51,565 nt of DNA from Oxalicibacterium faecigallinarum (GTDB lineage: Bacteria > Pseudomonadota > Gammaproteobacteria > Burkholderiales > Burkholderiaceae_D): NCBI RefSeq assembly GCF_014635705.1, contig NZ_BMDI01000005.1, positions 1-51,565 on the forward strand, read 5' to 3'. Positions 1 through 7,496 of the stretch are shown in pieces. The translations under genes were made by a program, and so were the position numbers. The stretch's first letter is position 1. Every line of letters begins with the position of its first letter. The notes under the pieces were generated by a model. That model was not told the origin of the DNA and did no database searches. It saw only the letters and a list, made by a program, of their open reading frames with translations.

Positions 1-59
1 CTGAACCCCGAAGAAACACAAGCCCGGAACCCGCGAAAAATCAGGCTTTTTTCTCTCGC

Positions 60-94
60 AAACTATTGACGGTCAATAGTTTGACGGGTAGAAT
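60..94 (+). promoter_or_regulatory. Sigma-70 promoter overlapped by a perfect inverted repeat (operator)
   Basis: The -35 box TTGACG is at 66-71 and the -10 box TAGAAT at 89-94, with a 17-bp spacer. A perfect inverted repeat with 11-base arms (AAACTATTGAC at 60-70, GTCAATAGTTT at 72-82) and one central G covers the -35 box, as expected of a repressor site. It drives the gene starting at 204. The core CTATTGAC recurs at the -35 position of other promoter regions (38107-38114, 40893-40900), which suggests a shared regulator. The KorA-like protein encoded at 38148 is one candidate (inference). Confidence 0.75.
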
Positions 95-203
95 ATAGGC
101 ATTGCTTCAGTGATGAGGCGATGCCCCGGCAGGGGTGACGGTGAGCAGACCAGACCCCAGCCGCTTAGACCATCTTCAACCCTTCCGCATAAGGAAAACG
201 ACC

Positions 204-2180
204 ATGCAAACGCTGACCGCCACCTACTCCCCCGAAGACAACAAGCTGCGCCTTTATCCGTCCTCCCGACTGGATAGCGCGACTTATGAGCGCGTGAAGG
301 CGGCCGGGTTCAAGTGGGCACCCCGTCAAGAGCTTTTCGTGGCCCCCATGTGGACGCCGGCCCGCGAAGACCTGCTGATGGAGCTGTGCGGCGAGATTGG
401 CGACGAGGACACCGGCCTAGTCGAGCGCGCCGAGGAACGCGCCGACCGTTTCGAGGACTACAGCGACAAGCGCGCCCATGACGCCAGCGCCGCGCGCAAC
501 GCCGTGCAGGCCATCGGCCAGCGGTTCGAGTTCGGGCAACCCATCCTTGTGGGCCATCACAGCGAACGCAAGGCCCGCAAAGACGCCGAGCGCATGGAAA
601 ACGGGATGCGCCGCGCCGTGCAGATGTGGGAAACCTCCGAATACTGGAAGCAGCGCGCAGCCGGTGCCCTGCGTCATGCGAAATACAAGGAGCTGCCCGC
701 CGTCCGTCATCGCCGCATCAAAGGGCTGGAGGCCGACAAGCGCAAGCAGGAGCGCAGCAAGCAAGAGGCCGAAATGTGGCTGAAGCTGTGGCTTGAATGC
801 GAGGCCGAGCAAGACGCCGAGCTGCAAAAGGCCGTCGCCCTGCGCATCGCTGGCATGTGCTGGCTGCACCTGCCGCGCAAGGAAGGCGACCGCGAAGACT
901 GGAGCCACACCCCGACCGCTTACGACGCCTTGAACGGCTCGCATCCGAACCTCTACGCGCCGCGCACCCTAGCCGAAGTGATCGAGGCGGCCAAGAAAAC
1001 CTACCCGGCGACGATTGCCCATTGTGACCGCTGGATTGCCCACTTTGAAAACCGGATTGCCTACGAACGCGCCATGCTGGACGAGCAAGGCGGCCTGAAG
1101 GCTGAAGGCTTCGACATCCAGCCGGGCGGCCGCGTCCTGGTCGATGGTGAATGGCTGGTGGTGATGCGCGTCAACAAGAAGGGCGGCCAGATCAACAGCG
1201 TGACCACGAATGCCCGTTATGTGCGCGTGCGCGGCATCGAGGAAATCAAGGACTACCGCGCGCCGACCGAGGAAGACGCCGCCAAGGTCAAGAAGGCCGC
1301 CAAGCTGCCGCCGCTGGTGAATTTCCCCGGTGAAGGCTTCATCGAAATGACCGCCGAGGAATACAAGCGCAAGCCCACCGATTACAAGGGCACCCGCACC
1401 GCGCAAGCCACGGCCGAGCATGGCGCATACCGCTACCGCACCGCCTTTTTGGCCAATAGTGGCTATCGGATCGTGCAGGTTTACATCACCGACGCCAAGC
1501 GCGTGGACAAGCCTGCACCCGAGGCCGCCGAGCCGGTGAAATTCGAGCGCGAACCCGTGGCCCCGGCCCCGGTGGCGACCGAGCAGGCCCCAGCCAGCGC
1601 CGAGAGCACCGACAAGCGCGCGGCGATGGCCGAGGACTTCCAAGCCATGCGCGACCAGCTCAAGGCCGGCGTGCAGGTTGTGAGCGCCCCGCAGCTTTTC
1701 CCGACCCCGGCCGACTTGGCCGCCCGCATGGTGGAGCTGGCCGACATCGAGCCGGGAATGCGCGTGCTGGAGCCGAGCGCCGGCACCGGCCGCATTCTGG
1801 AGCAGTTGCCCGAGGGCTGCGAAGTGGTGGCCGTGGAGATTAACGCGGCCTTGGGTGGCCGCCTCGATGCAGACCGCCGCGCCGTGGTGATCGGTGACTT
1901 CCTGCAATGCACGCCCGAAACCTTGTGGGGATCGTTCGACCGGATTCTGATGAATCCGCCCTTTGCCAACGCAGACGACATCAAGCACATCCGCCACGCG
2001 CTGCGCTTCCTGAAGCCTGGCGGCAAGCTGGTGGCGATCTGCGCCAACGGCCCCCGCCAGAATGCCCAGCTTCGCCCGCTGGTGGAGCAGCACGGCGGCG
2101 AATGGGAGAACCTGCCGCCCGATACCTTCGCGGAATCCGGCACCGCCGTTAATACCGCCCTTTTCACCCTGACCGCCTAA
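204..2180 (+). CDS. DUF3560-like protein fused to an N6-adenine-type methyltransferase domain
   Basis: 658 aa from the ATG at 204, chosen because AAGGA lies 8 bases upstream; an in-frame upstream extension to 135 has no such site. The N-terminal half (about residues 1-400) is charged and resembles the DUF3560 plasmid family: an N-terminal 'KAAGFKWAP' segment, then a long helical region. The C-terminal ~170 residues form a Rossmann methyltransferase with a SAM-binding LEPSAGTGRIL motif and the catalytic NPPF motif typical of N6-adenine or glutamine methylases. Such proteins are common in plasmid leading regions and may protect incoming DNA from restriction. That role is inferred, and target sequence and activity cannot be read from the sequence. 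It is driven by the promoter/operator at 60-94. Confidence 0.8.
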   Translation: MQTLTATYSPEDNKLRLYPSSRLDSATYERVKAAGFKWAPRQELFVAPMWTPAREDLLMELCGEIGDEDTGLVERAEERADRFEDYSDKRAHDASAARNAVQAIGQRFEFGQPILVGHHSERKARKDAERMENGMRRAVQMWETSEYWKQRAAGALRHAKYKELPAVRHRRIKGLEADKRKQERSKQEAEMWLKLWLECEAEQDAELQKAVALRIAGMCWLHLPRKEGDREDWSHTPTAYDALNGSHPNLYAPRTLAEVIEAAKKTYPATIAHCDRWIAHFENRIAYERAMLDEQGGLKAEGFDIQPGGRVLVDGEWLVVMRVNKKGGQINSVTTNARYVRVRGIEEIKDYRAPTEEDAAKVKKAAKLPPLVNFPGEGFIEMTAEEYKRKPTDYKGTRTAQATAEHGAYRYRTAFLANSGYRIVQVYITDAKRVDKPAPEAAEPVKFEREPVAPAPVATEQAPASAESTDKRAAMAEDFQAMRDQLKAGVQVVSAPQLFPTPADLAARMVELADIEPGMRVLEPSAGTGRILEQLPEGCEVVAVEINAALGGRLDADRRAVVIGDFLQCTPETLWGSFDRILMNPPFANADDIKHIRHALRFLKPGGKLVAICANGPRQNAQLRPLVEQHGGEWENLPPDTFAESGTAVNTALFTLTA

Positions 2181-2195
2181 CCCACCAACGCACGC

Positions 2196-2214
2196 GCCCC
2201 GGCTTCGCCGGGGC
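2196..2214 (+). terminator. GC-rich intergenic hairpin (attenuator-like)
   Basis: Arms GCCCCGGC and GCCGGGGC enclose a 3-base loop between two co-directional genes. No T-run follows, so it is more likely an mRNA stability or attenuation element than a full terminator. Confidence 0.4.
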
Positions 2215-2233
2215 CGCTCAAGGAGTACGAGCC

Positions 2234-2701
2234 ATGCAACCGAAATTTATGCCTTGGGTTGACCTGCTGCCGGAAGTGGGCGACCCGATCCGCAACGAGC
2301 GCAACAAGCTGGCCGCCAAGCTGGCCAGCGCCGAGGAACTGGAAAAACAAGCCGCCGCGCTGCGCGCGGGAGTCCGTGAGGGCCGCGCGGCCCTGCTGGA
2401 TCGAATCATGAAGCAATGGACGCTGCACGACATCGAGCAGGCCGCGACCGCTGCCGCCGACCGTGGCCAGCCGTTCCCGCCCGGCTTCGTGAAAGACGGC
2501 GAGCTGCGCGAGGCGCTGCGCGCCCTCGATGGTGCCCCGTCCCCGCTGGAGGTGTTGCAAGCCTTCCACGCTGGCCGCGTGATCCGGCAACACAACCTTT
2601 TCAGCACCGCGACCGAGGACGAACAGCGCGACACGCTGCACCGGGTTTTCGACTGGTGGAATTACGGCGCTGTCCCGCTGCTGACCCGCTTGGAAGGCTA
2701 G
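2234..2701 (+). CDS. Hypothetical protein (155 aa)
   Basis: Good start: AAGGAG lies 9 bases before the ATG. A soluble, helical, Ala/Glu/Arg-rich protein without signal peptide or membrane segment; residues about 15-60 (ERNKLAAKLASAEELEKQ) look like a coiled coil. I recognise no enzyme motif. It lies between the methyltransferase fusion and another small unknown, with a 13-base gap to the next gene, so it is probably part of the same leading-region operon. Function unknown. Confidence 0.6.
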   Translation: MQPKFMPWVDLLPEVGDPIRNERNKLAAKLASAEELEKQAAALRAGVREGRAALLDRIMKQWTLHDIEQAATAAADRGQPFPPGFVKDGELREALRALDGAPSPLEVLQAFHAGRVIRQHNLFSTATEDEQRDTLHRVFDWWNYGAVPLLTRLEG

Positions 2702-2714
2702 GGGAGGGCGGCCG

Positions 2715-3164
2715 ATGTCTATACAGGAGCAGGCCGCCGCACTGGTGGCCGCCGTCGATCCGGCCGCTGTCGCGGCCGTGATCGCGGAATTCCCCGAGGC
2801 CGAGAAGGTGGGCATCCGCACCAACTGGCAAAGCCTCGATCCCCATCTAGGGCACCGCGTCCCGAAGGCCCCGGCCGACCGGGCCGAGTACCTGGCCCGG
2901 AAAATCGAGCAGTACGAGGCCGAGCTACAGCGCGACATCGCCACATATACGCGCTACCGCGAGCAGGGCCTAGCGGCCCTGTCCGCTTACGACGTGTGCA
3001 TTTCCAGCGGTAACAACCCGCTGGGCGCGCTGCGCACGGCGCTGCGCCTGAAGGACGCCCACATTTCCTATGACCTGTCCATTCTGGTCAAGCTGACGCT
3101 TGAGCTGGAGGACGTGAAAACCGAGCTGGCCGAGGCGGAACCCCCGCAACTGGCCCTTTTCTGA
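2715..3164 (+). CDS. Hypothetical protein (149 aa)
   Basis: Starts 13 bases after the previous stop, with GGGGAGGG upstream of the ATG. A soluble, mostly helical acidic protein ending in hydrophobic LALF. That terminus resembles sliding-clamp-binding peptides (QLxLF): the last residues read PPQLALF, so an interaction with DNA polymerase beta clamp is possible but unproven. No catalytic motif recognised. Confidence 0.55.
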   Translation: MSIQEQAAALVAAVDPAAVAAVIAEFPEAEKVGIRTNWQSLDPHLGHRVPKAPADRAEYLARKIEQYEAELQRDIATYTRYREQGLAALSAYDVCISSGNNPLGALRTALRLKDAHISYDLSILVKLTLELEDVKTELAEAEPPQLALF

Positions 3165-3207
3165 AACGCGCGGCCGCCCGGTGCCGGCCGCAACTGGAGC
3201 ACCTACT

Positions 3208-3426
3208 ATGCCCCGCGCCCATGTCCCAACCATTGACGAAGTTTTAGCTGATCCCGCCGCCTCCCACTGGATGAAAGACGCGCTGCGCTCCGCGCTGGCC
3301 CGTGACCCGGTGGACGTGGCCAACGATGCCGCCTTCCTGTGCGCCCTGCTGGACAAGCGGGCCGATGCTGCTATGGAGGCGGGCAGGGCGGCCGTGGCCG
3401 CGACCGCTCCCCAGGTGGAGCGGTAG
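3208..3426 (+). CDS. Small hypothetical protein (72 aa)
   Basis: ATG at 3208 with GGAG 8 bases upstream; the reading frame extends upstream to a GTG without a ribosome binding site. An Ala/Asp-rich helical protein, probably the last gene of the 204-3426 operon, because two strong GC hairpins follow its stop. Function unknown. Confidence 0.5.
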   Translation: MPRAHVPTIDEVLADPAASHWMKDALRSALARDPVDVANDAAFLCALLDKRADAAMEAGRAAVAATAPQVER

Positions 3427-3436
3427 GCCGGCGACA

Positions 3437-3478
3437 AGCCCGGCTGCGCCGGGCTGGAAGGGCAGGGCTTCGCCCTGC
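3437..3478 (+). terminator. Two tandem GC-rich hairpins after the leading-region operon
   Basis: AGCCCGGC/GCCGGGCT (3437-3455) and GCAGGGC/GCCCTGC (3462-3478) each enclose a 3-base loop directly downstream of the 72-aa gene. There is no T-run, so termination would not be a classical intrinsic one. The remainder of 3479-3615 shows nothing that I can assign. Confidence 0.4.
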
Positions 3479-3615
3479 TGGCTGGGCCGGCAAGCCTGCG
3501 CGCTGCGCGCGCCGTCCTGCCGGCGTCCTTCCTTGTGTCGCTGCTGCTGGCTGGCTGGATCTTCTCCTTCCCCCTGTTCCGCTCCCTCCGTGGCTTGCCC
3601 TGGCCCCTGAAAACC

Positions 3616-3745
3616 TGCTGGGCGAATCGTCCCGCTTCGCGGGCCGACCGGGCTGCTCCAGGTTCGCGCATTCGCGCTCATCCCCTTCGGGGACTGCTGC
3701 GCAGCCTTGCACATCCCTTTCGCTTGCGCCCTCCGGGCGCTGGCC
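3616..3745. repeat. Dispersed repeat A, copy 1
   Basis: About 130 bp, repeated in the same orientation at 7069-7203 with only a few differences. Each copy has short internal hairpins (for example CCCGCTTCGCGGG and CCCCTTCGGGG). Most differences sit in loops: the second copy reads CCCGCTTTGCGGG. It contains no convincing gene. It may be a structural or recombination element of the plasmid. Confidence 0.8.
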
Positions 3746-3762
3746 TGACGGCCTGAAGTGAG

Positions 3763-3778
3763 CTTTCGCGCGCGAAAG
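3763..3778. repeat. Dispersed palindrome site 1 (CTTTCGCGCGCGAAAG)
   Basis: Exact match to CTTTCGCNNGCGAAAG, extended to a perfect 20-bp palindrome (3761-3780). Intergenic, upstream of radC. Confidence 0.95.
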
Positions 3779-3819
3779 CTGGACAACTGCACAAAGGCGT
3801 CCGTGGTGTGCAGAGGGTG

Positions 3820-3958
3820 GGGATTGCCTGTCACTTCCAAGGGTATCAGTTCGTTCTCGCCGTCAAGGGCTGCGCGCCCTGAAGGGCGCTTGCGGCCGCT
3901 GGCCGTTTCACCCTTGACCGCTGCGCTGCGAACCGATCCAGAGGAAGTAGGCAATCCC
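3820..3958. other. Nested inverted-repeat element upstream of radC
   Basis: The outer stem is GGGATTGCCT plus ACTTCC (3820-3829, 3833-3838) with the complement at 3943-3958, interrupted only by a 3-base bulge. Inside, GTTCG (3849-3853) pairs with CGAAC (3929-3933), GTCAAGGG (3862-3869) with CCCTTGAC (3911-3918), and GCGCCCT (3874-3880) with AGGGCGC (3883-3889). The whole can fold into one long branched structure. A second short repeat (AGGAAGT 3942-3948, ACTTCCT 3963-3969) would place part of it next to the radC ribosome binding site. Role unknown: single-strand origin, RNA leader or protein-bound cruciform. Confidence 0.65.
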
Positions 3959-3981
3959 GCCCACTTCCTGGAGTCCATGAC

Positions 3982-4476
3982 ATGACCGCTTCGCACATCG
4001 ACCTTTTCACTATTGACGACAACGGCCAGTTTCAACTGGCCAGCGCCGGCCAAGTCATCGAGGCCGCCTTGGCCATCCTTGACGAAAAGGTGATGCGCAA
4101 CGGCCTGATTTCAGCGCCGGCTGACGCCAGCGCCTTCTTCTCGCTGCGCCTCGGGAACCTGGAGCATGAGGTGTTCGCGGCCATCTTCCTGGACGCACAG
4201 AACCGCGTCATCGAGTACATCGAGCTGTTCCGGGGCACGCTGACGCAGACCAGCGTGTACCCGCGCGAGGTGGTGAAGACCTCGCTGCGCCTGAACGCTG
4301 CCGCCGTCATTTTCGCGCACAACCACCCGTCCGGGGTGCCCGAGCCGTCGCGCGCCGATGAGAACCTGACCAGAGTGCTGAAGGACGCGCTCGCCCTGGT
4401 GGACGTGCGCGTGCTGGATCACGTCGTCGTCGCGGGTGGCGCGTCCGTGTCCTTCGCTCAACGCGGCTTGCTGTAG
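3982..4476 (+). CDS. radC: RadC-family JAB-domain protein
   Basis: 164 aa, essentially the JAB/MPN metal-binding domain alone, so shorter than chromosomal RadC (~220 aa), which carries an N-terminal HhH region. The metal-site signature HNHPSG is at about residues 113-118, followed by the conserved SRADENLTRVLKDALALVDVRVLDHVVV stretch. The family is common on plasmids and genomic islands; despite the name, a DNA-repair role is not established. The ATG at 3982 follows CTGGAG. The gene is preceded by a complex structured element and followed by an intrinsic terminator, so it is probably monocistronic. Confidence 0.92.
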   Translation: MTASHIDLFTIDDNGQFQLASAGQVIEAALAILDEKVMRNGLISAPADASAFFSLRLGNLEHEVFAAIFLDAQNRVIEYIELFRGTLTQTSVYPREVVKTSLRLNAAAVIFAHNHPSGVPEPSRADENLTRVLKDALALVDVRVLDHVVVAGGASVSFAQRGLL

Positions 4477-4501
4477 CCGCTGCTGGCCGGGTGAAAAACC
4501 C

Positions 4502-4529
4502 GGCAAACGCCCCTTCGGGGCGTTTTGCC
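4502..4529 (+). terminator. Rho-independent terminator after radC
   Basis: GCAAACGCCCC-TTCG-GGGCGTTTTGC forms a strong stem with a stable tetraloop and a TTTT tract within the 3' arm. It closes the radC transcript. Confidence 0.8.
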
Positions 4530-4648
4530 CGGTAGTTTTAACGACCGTTTTTCCTGCCGGAAAAAGCGGCATTAAAACGTACCTTTTAATTACCATTGAA
4601 TCCGGTAAAATTCGCCCTTTCTGGACAAATAACTACCGTGAGGCCCTT

Positions 4649-4978
4649 ATGAGCGAGCATCGCCCGATCTACGGCGCGAATACAGCCGTTTTGAGCGACT
4701 TTCCCGAGCCGGTGAGGGCAACCCTTCACCTGATCGAAAAAAACCCGTCTAACGAGGCCGCGCTGATCCTGCTCCAGTGCGCCGCTTCCGCCGCGCACCC
4801 GGACTACCTTTTCAGTCTGGCCATGCTCAGTGCTCTCCCCATCGAGTACAAGGAGGCCGCCCTGGAGCTGATCGAGCACAGCCTGACCAGCGGTTTCACC
4901 GTGGACGAGCAAAGCGCACTGCTGCGCTTTGTTGAGCCATTCATGGCCACCGCGCTGCGCGCTCCGCGCGGCCGCTGA
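4649..4978 (+). CDS. Hypothetical protein (109 aa)
   Basis: ATG at 4649, preceded by an AT-richer stretch (4540-4640) that may contain the promoter (TAAAAT at 4606-4611 as a possible -10). A soluble helical protein with alternating Leu/Ala helices and no signal peptide. No recognised family. It is followed after 14 bases by another small gene, which suggests a short operon 4649-6193. Confidence 0.6.
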   Translation: MSEHRPIYGANTAVLSDFPEPVRATLHLIEKNPSNEAALILLQCAASAAHPDYLFSLAMLSALPIEYKEAALELIEHSLTSGFTVDEQSALLRFVEPFMATALRAPRGR

Positions 4979-4992
4979 CGCGCCGGCCCATC

Positions 4993-5319
4993 ATGGCGCT
5001 CGACATCTTCGCGCTGCTGACTTCGGACGGCGATCACGCCCAGGCCGACCACATGTTCACCGGCAAAGCCGGCGACATGCTGGCCGTGGCCGACGTGCTC
5101 GATGCCGTGCATTGTGCGAATCGCCGGCTGCGCGCCGTGCCGGCGCTGGCCCGTCGATTCCGCGATGGCGCTACCTATCCCATTCCCTGCGTGCGACTGA
5201 CCAAAGCCGAGTGCCGCGTCCTGGTGGACGCGATCACCGACTTTGGCCAATCCATGCCCAAGACCACCAAAGCCCGCAAACTCGCTGACCTGCTGGCCAG
5301 CTCCGTTTGCGTCTACTGA
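4993..5319 (+). CDS. Hypothetical protein (108 aa)
   Basis: A small soluble protein with a basic middle (RRLRAVPALARRFRDG). It has no recognisable catalytic motif. It lies 14 bases after the previous gene and 12 bases before a small membrane protein, so it is probably cotranscribed with both. The ribosome binding site is weak, so the start is tentative. Confidence 0.55.
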   Translation: MALDIFALLTSDGDHAQADHMFTGKAGDMLAVADVLDAVHCANRRLRAVPALARRFRDGATYPIPCVRLTKAECRVLVDAITDFGQSMPKTTKARKLADLLASSVCVY

Positions 5320-5331
5320 TCGGAGCCTTTC

Positions 5332-5568
5332 ATGGATGACAAAACCGCCGACCGAGTGATGTCCGCATCCCTCGACTATTTCAGCCGCAGCACCTTCTTT
5401 GCCCTCCTGGTGCTTGTCGCCGGCTGGGGCCTTGGCTGGCTGCTGGGCTTCGCTCTCGCTCGCAGCATCCAATCCAAGACCGGCGCGGCGATCTGCCGCC
5501 GCCTGTGCCCGATTGTGGGCGTGCTGGCCGCCTTCCCGCTCGCCTACAAGCTCATGTTCTCCGCGTGA
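5332..5568 (+). CDS. Small membrane protein (78 aa)
   Basis: Two probable transmembrane helices: about residues 22-43 (FFALLVLVAGWGLGWLLGFALA) and 58-75. Good ribosome binding site (GGAG 8 bases before the ATG). The gene ends 7 bases before the GTG start of the serine recombinase. Function unknown. Confidence 0.6.
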   Translation: MDDKTADRVMSASLDYFSRSTFFALLVLVAGWGLGWLLGFALARSIQSKTGAAICRRLCPIVGVLAAFPLAYKLMFSA

Positions 5569-5575
5569 ATCTGCC

Positions 5576-6193
5576 GTGCCTCGTTACTTCGCTTACTTGC
5601 GAGTCTCCCGCGACTCGCAAGACGTGGCGAACCAGCGGCTTGGCCTGCTGGATTTCGCCAACTCGCGCGGCTACGCCCCGCTCGTTGTCGTTGAAGAAAC
5701 GGCAAGTCGCACCGTTCCCTGGCGGGAACGCGCTCTAGGCTCGCTCCTGCTGGAGCAGAGCCAGCGCGGCGACCTGATTCTGACCTCAGAATTCACCCGC
5801 CTGGGTGGATCGCCCGGCCAAGTCTTTTCGATTCTGGAGACTGCCGCCGAGCGCGGCGTCACCATCATCATCACGAAGAACGGCACCGTCATGGACGGTA
5901 GCCTGAATGCCCAAATTCAGGCCGCCGCTTTCGCTATGGCGTCCATGATCGAGGTGGAATTCACCCGCGCGCGCACCCGTGAAGGCTTGCAGCGTGCTCG
6001 CCTTGAGGGCCGCATCGGCGGCCGGCGCAAAGGCAGCACCGGCCGCCTCAAGCTCGACCCTCAACGCGACAAAGTAGGGGAGCTGCACGCCCTTGGTTTG
6101 ACGACGCCGAAGCTCGCCAAATACTTCGGCGTCACCGAGAAAACCATGCGCAAGTTCCTTGCGCGGCACTTCCCCAAAAAAGCACCGGATTGA
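5576..6193 (+). CDS. Small serine recombinase (resolvase/invertase family)
   Basis: 205 aa from a GTG at 5576, chosen because the catalytic domain then begins correctly (RYFAYLRVSRDSQD). The nucleophile is Ser11 in YLRVS. The conserved Arg-rich E-helix region follows (ASMIEVEFTRARTREGLQRAR), and a C-terminal helix-turn-helix (LTTPKLAKYFGVTEKTMRKFLARH) binds DNA. This is the size of Tn3 resolvases and DNA invertases. On plasmids such enzymes usually resolve multimers. The adjacent 6194-6830 region is a natural place for its crossover site, but I could not identify one with confidence. Confidence 0.88.
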   Translation: MPRYFAYLRVSRDSQDVANQRLGLLDFANSRGYAPLVVVEETASRTVPWRERALGSLLLEQSQRGDLILTSEFTRLGGSPGQVFSILETAAERGVTIIITKNGTVMDGSLNAQIQAAAFAMASMIEVEFTRARTREGLQRARLEGRIGGRRKGSTGRLKLDPQRDKVGELHALGLTTPKLAKYFGVTEKTMRKFLARHFPKKAPD

Positions 6194-6830
6194 CACCGCC
6201 GGCCCTTCGGCCCGGCCGTGCCAATCCGGTTTCCCCGGCTTCGCTTCTTCCCGGCCTCTCGTTCCCGCTTCGCAGGAACTCGGGCCGTAAATCGCTCCGC
6301 TTGCCTTGGCTCGATGGTGGCCAGCCTTCGGCCGACCACCATCCTTGCCCTATTGCCGCCATCGCCGGCTTTTGCCGCTTCGCTGCAACCGGCGCCGGCC
6401 GCGAAATGCGCGGCCTGGCTTCCGGCTGCCGATAGCCTCTCCGCTACCGCTTCTAGGCTCTCCGCTGCTAGCCCCGTAGGCCGCCACCCTCGCAAACTTG
6501 CTTCGTGTCGCCGGGCCGTCGCGGTTCCCGCTGCCGCCATTCGGCGGCCGTCCCGGCCCGTCCGCTTTGCGGCCGGTAATGCGCAACTTTCGCACGCGAA
6601 AGTCGGGGAGGCGCTGGGCGGCTTCCCTTGCTTTGCTGCGGTTCGCCTTGCGCCTACTCCCCGCTTTCCGGCCTGCTGTTTCGTTCCGCGCTTGTGCCGC
6701 GTCACGCAGGGCCGGAAAGTGCGAAAGGCGAAGACGACTTCCTTCGTTCGCCGCCTTCGCCTTTCCTTGTCACGCAACCGCGCCCCTTCCGTGGCGTCTG
6801 TCGGTTGCCCTCAATTTCTGAATGGCTCCG
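6194..6830. other. Gene-free GC-rich region with hairpins (637 bp)
   Basis: I can support no gene here. It holds an inverted repeat GATGGTGG/CCACCATC (6313-6320 with 6336-6343), one dispersed palindrome (6587-6602) and a stem GAAAGGCGAAG/CTTCGCCTTTC (6723-6733 with 6755-6765). It could contain the recombination site of the adjacent serine recombinase or part of an origin (inference). Confidence 0.5.
6587..6602. repeat. Dispersed palindrome site 2 (CTTTCGCACGCGAAAG)
   Basis: Exact arms with AC in the two-base spacer. It lies in the non-coding region after the serine recombinase. Confidence 0.95.
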
Positions 6831-7052
6831 CTACAGCGTACCCCATTCCCGTTCGTGATCGTCTGTTGAAATGCGCTCCAGGATGCGGCCGCATCCTTCC
6901 GCGTCGTTGTCGTAAAACCCCACGTCGATGCCGTAGGGGTTAGTTAGCCAGATTTCAGCACCGTCCGCATTGATCGCCCAGCCGTCGATTTCCGCGCGGC
7001 CGTGTGTTTTCAGGTGCTGGTGCAGCTCCTGGCTTCCGATGTTTGGCTGCAT
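6831..7052 (-). CDS. Small hypothetical protein (73 aa)
   Basis: The ATG at 7052 is preferred: the frame continues upstream into repeat A, and AAAGG lies upstream of this ATG. The protein is acidic and soluble, with a DGWAINADGAEIWLTNPYGIDVGFYDNDAEG core resembling small plasmid proteins of unknown function. It is isolated on the minus strand between two non-coding stretches. No function can be assigned. Confidence 0.6.
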   Translation of the reverse strand: MQPNIGSQELHQHLKTHGRAEIDGWAINADGAEIWLTNPYGIDVGFYDNDAEGCGRILERISTDDHEREWGTL

Positions 7053-7068
7053 CTTCTTCACCATCCTT

Positions 7069-7203
7069 TGCTGGGCGAATCGTCCCGCTTTGCGGGCCGA
7101 CCGGGCTGCTCCAGGTTCGCGCATTCGCGCTCATCCCCGCTTTGCGGGGACTGCTGCGCAGCCTTGCACATCCCTTTCGCTTGCGCCCTCCGGGCGCTAG
7201 GCC
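7069..7203. repeat. Dispersed repeat A, copy 2
   Basis: Direct repeat of 3616-3745 (about 90 % identical by eye). It lies immediately upstream of the small minus-strand gene that ends at 6831. The gap 7053-7644 consists of this repeat plus structured elements B1 and B2; I see no gene in it. Confidence 0.8.
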
Positions 7204-7221
7204 GTGCGCCTATCAACCGCC

Positions 7222-7368
7222 GCGTTTCCCACAAGCTCAACAGGCCCTCGCGCTGATCCGCTTTCCCACAAGAGGTTTCTTGTGGAAAAGCGGGCGCGAC
7301 CGTTGCCTCTTGCGATATTGAGGTATCGCGGGCAACGGCTACGGAGCCTGTTGATTTGTGGAAAACGC
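7222..7368. repeat. Structured element B1 (outer stem enclosing two hairpins)
   Basis: The outer stem pairs 7222-7245 with 7346-7368 (core AACAGGC/GCCTGTT and GCGTTT/AAACGC). Hairpin 1: CGCTTTCCCACAAGA (7259-7273) with TCTTGTGGAAAAGCG (7278-7292). Hairpin 2: CCGTTGCC (7300-7307) with GGCAACGG (7331-7338), enclosing GCGATA/TATCGC. The motif TTTCCCACAAG or its complement occurs four times. It is paralogous to B2 at 7497-7644. Confidence 0.85.
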
Positions 7369-7496
7369 TCATCCGCTGCCTGCACCGTCCCGCCGCTGGA
7401 TGCGTCAAAACCCAACCCCACCCATTTCGTCTCCCCGTGAGGGGAGCCGACCAAAGGCGCGCCTCTGGACTCGGGGCCGTCTCTCCTACAAACGCC

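Noticed and set aside
969-2093. Long minus-strand open frame (374 codons) opposite the methyltransferase fusion
   Set aside because: It is antisense to a well-supported gene with clear motifs, has low-complexity His/Gly/Leu composition and no ribosome binding site. It is a shadow of high-GC codon use.
3758-3985. 75-codon plus-strand frame upstream of radC
   Set aside because: It starts inside a dispersed palindrome and runs through the nested inverted repeats. No ribosome binding site.
3244-4053. Minus-strand frame of 269 codons across repeat A and radC
   Set aside because: Low-complexity product; repeated pieces only reflect repeat A; opposes RadC, which has the complete HNHPSG motif.
6218-6943. 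Plus-strand frame of 241 codons in the non-coding region
   Set aside because: Arg/Pro/Ser-rich product, no ribosome binding site and no family pattern. It runs through hairpins and a dispersed palindrome and overlaps the small minus-strand gene.
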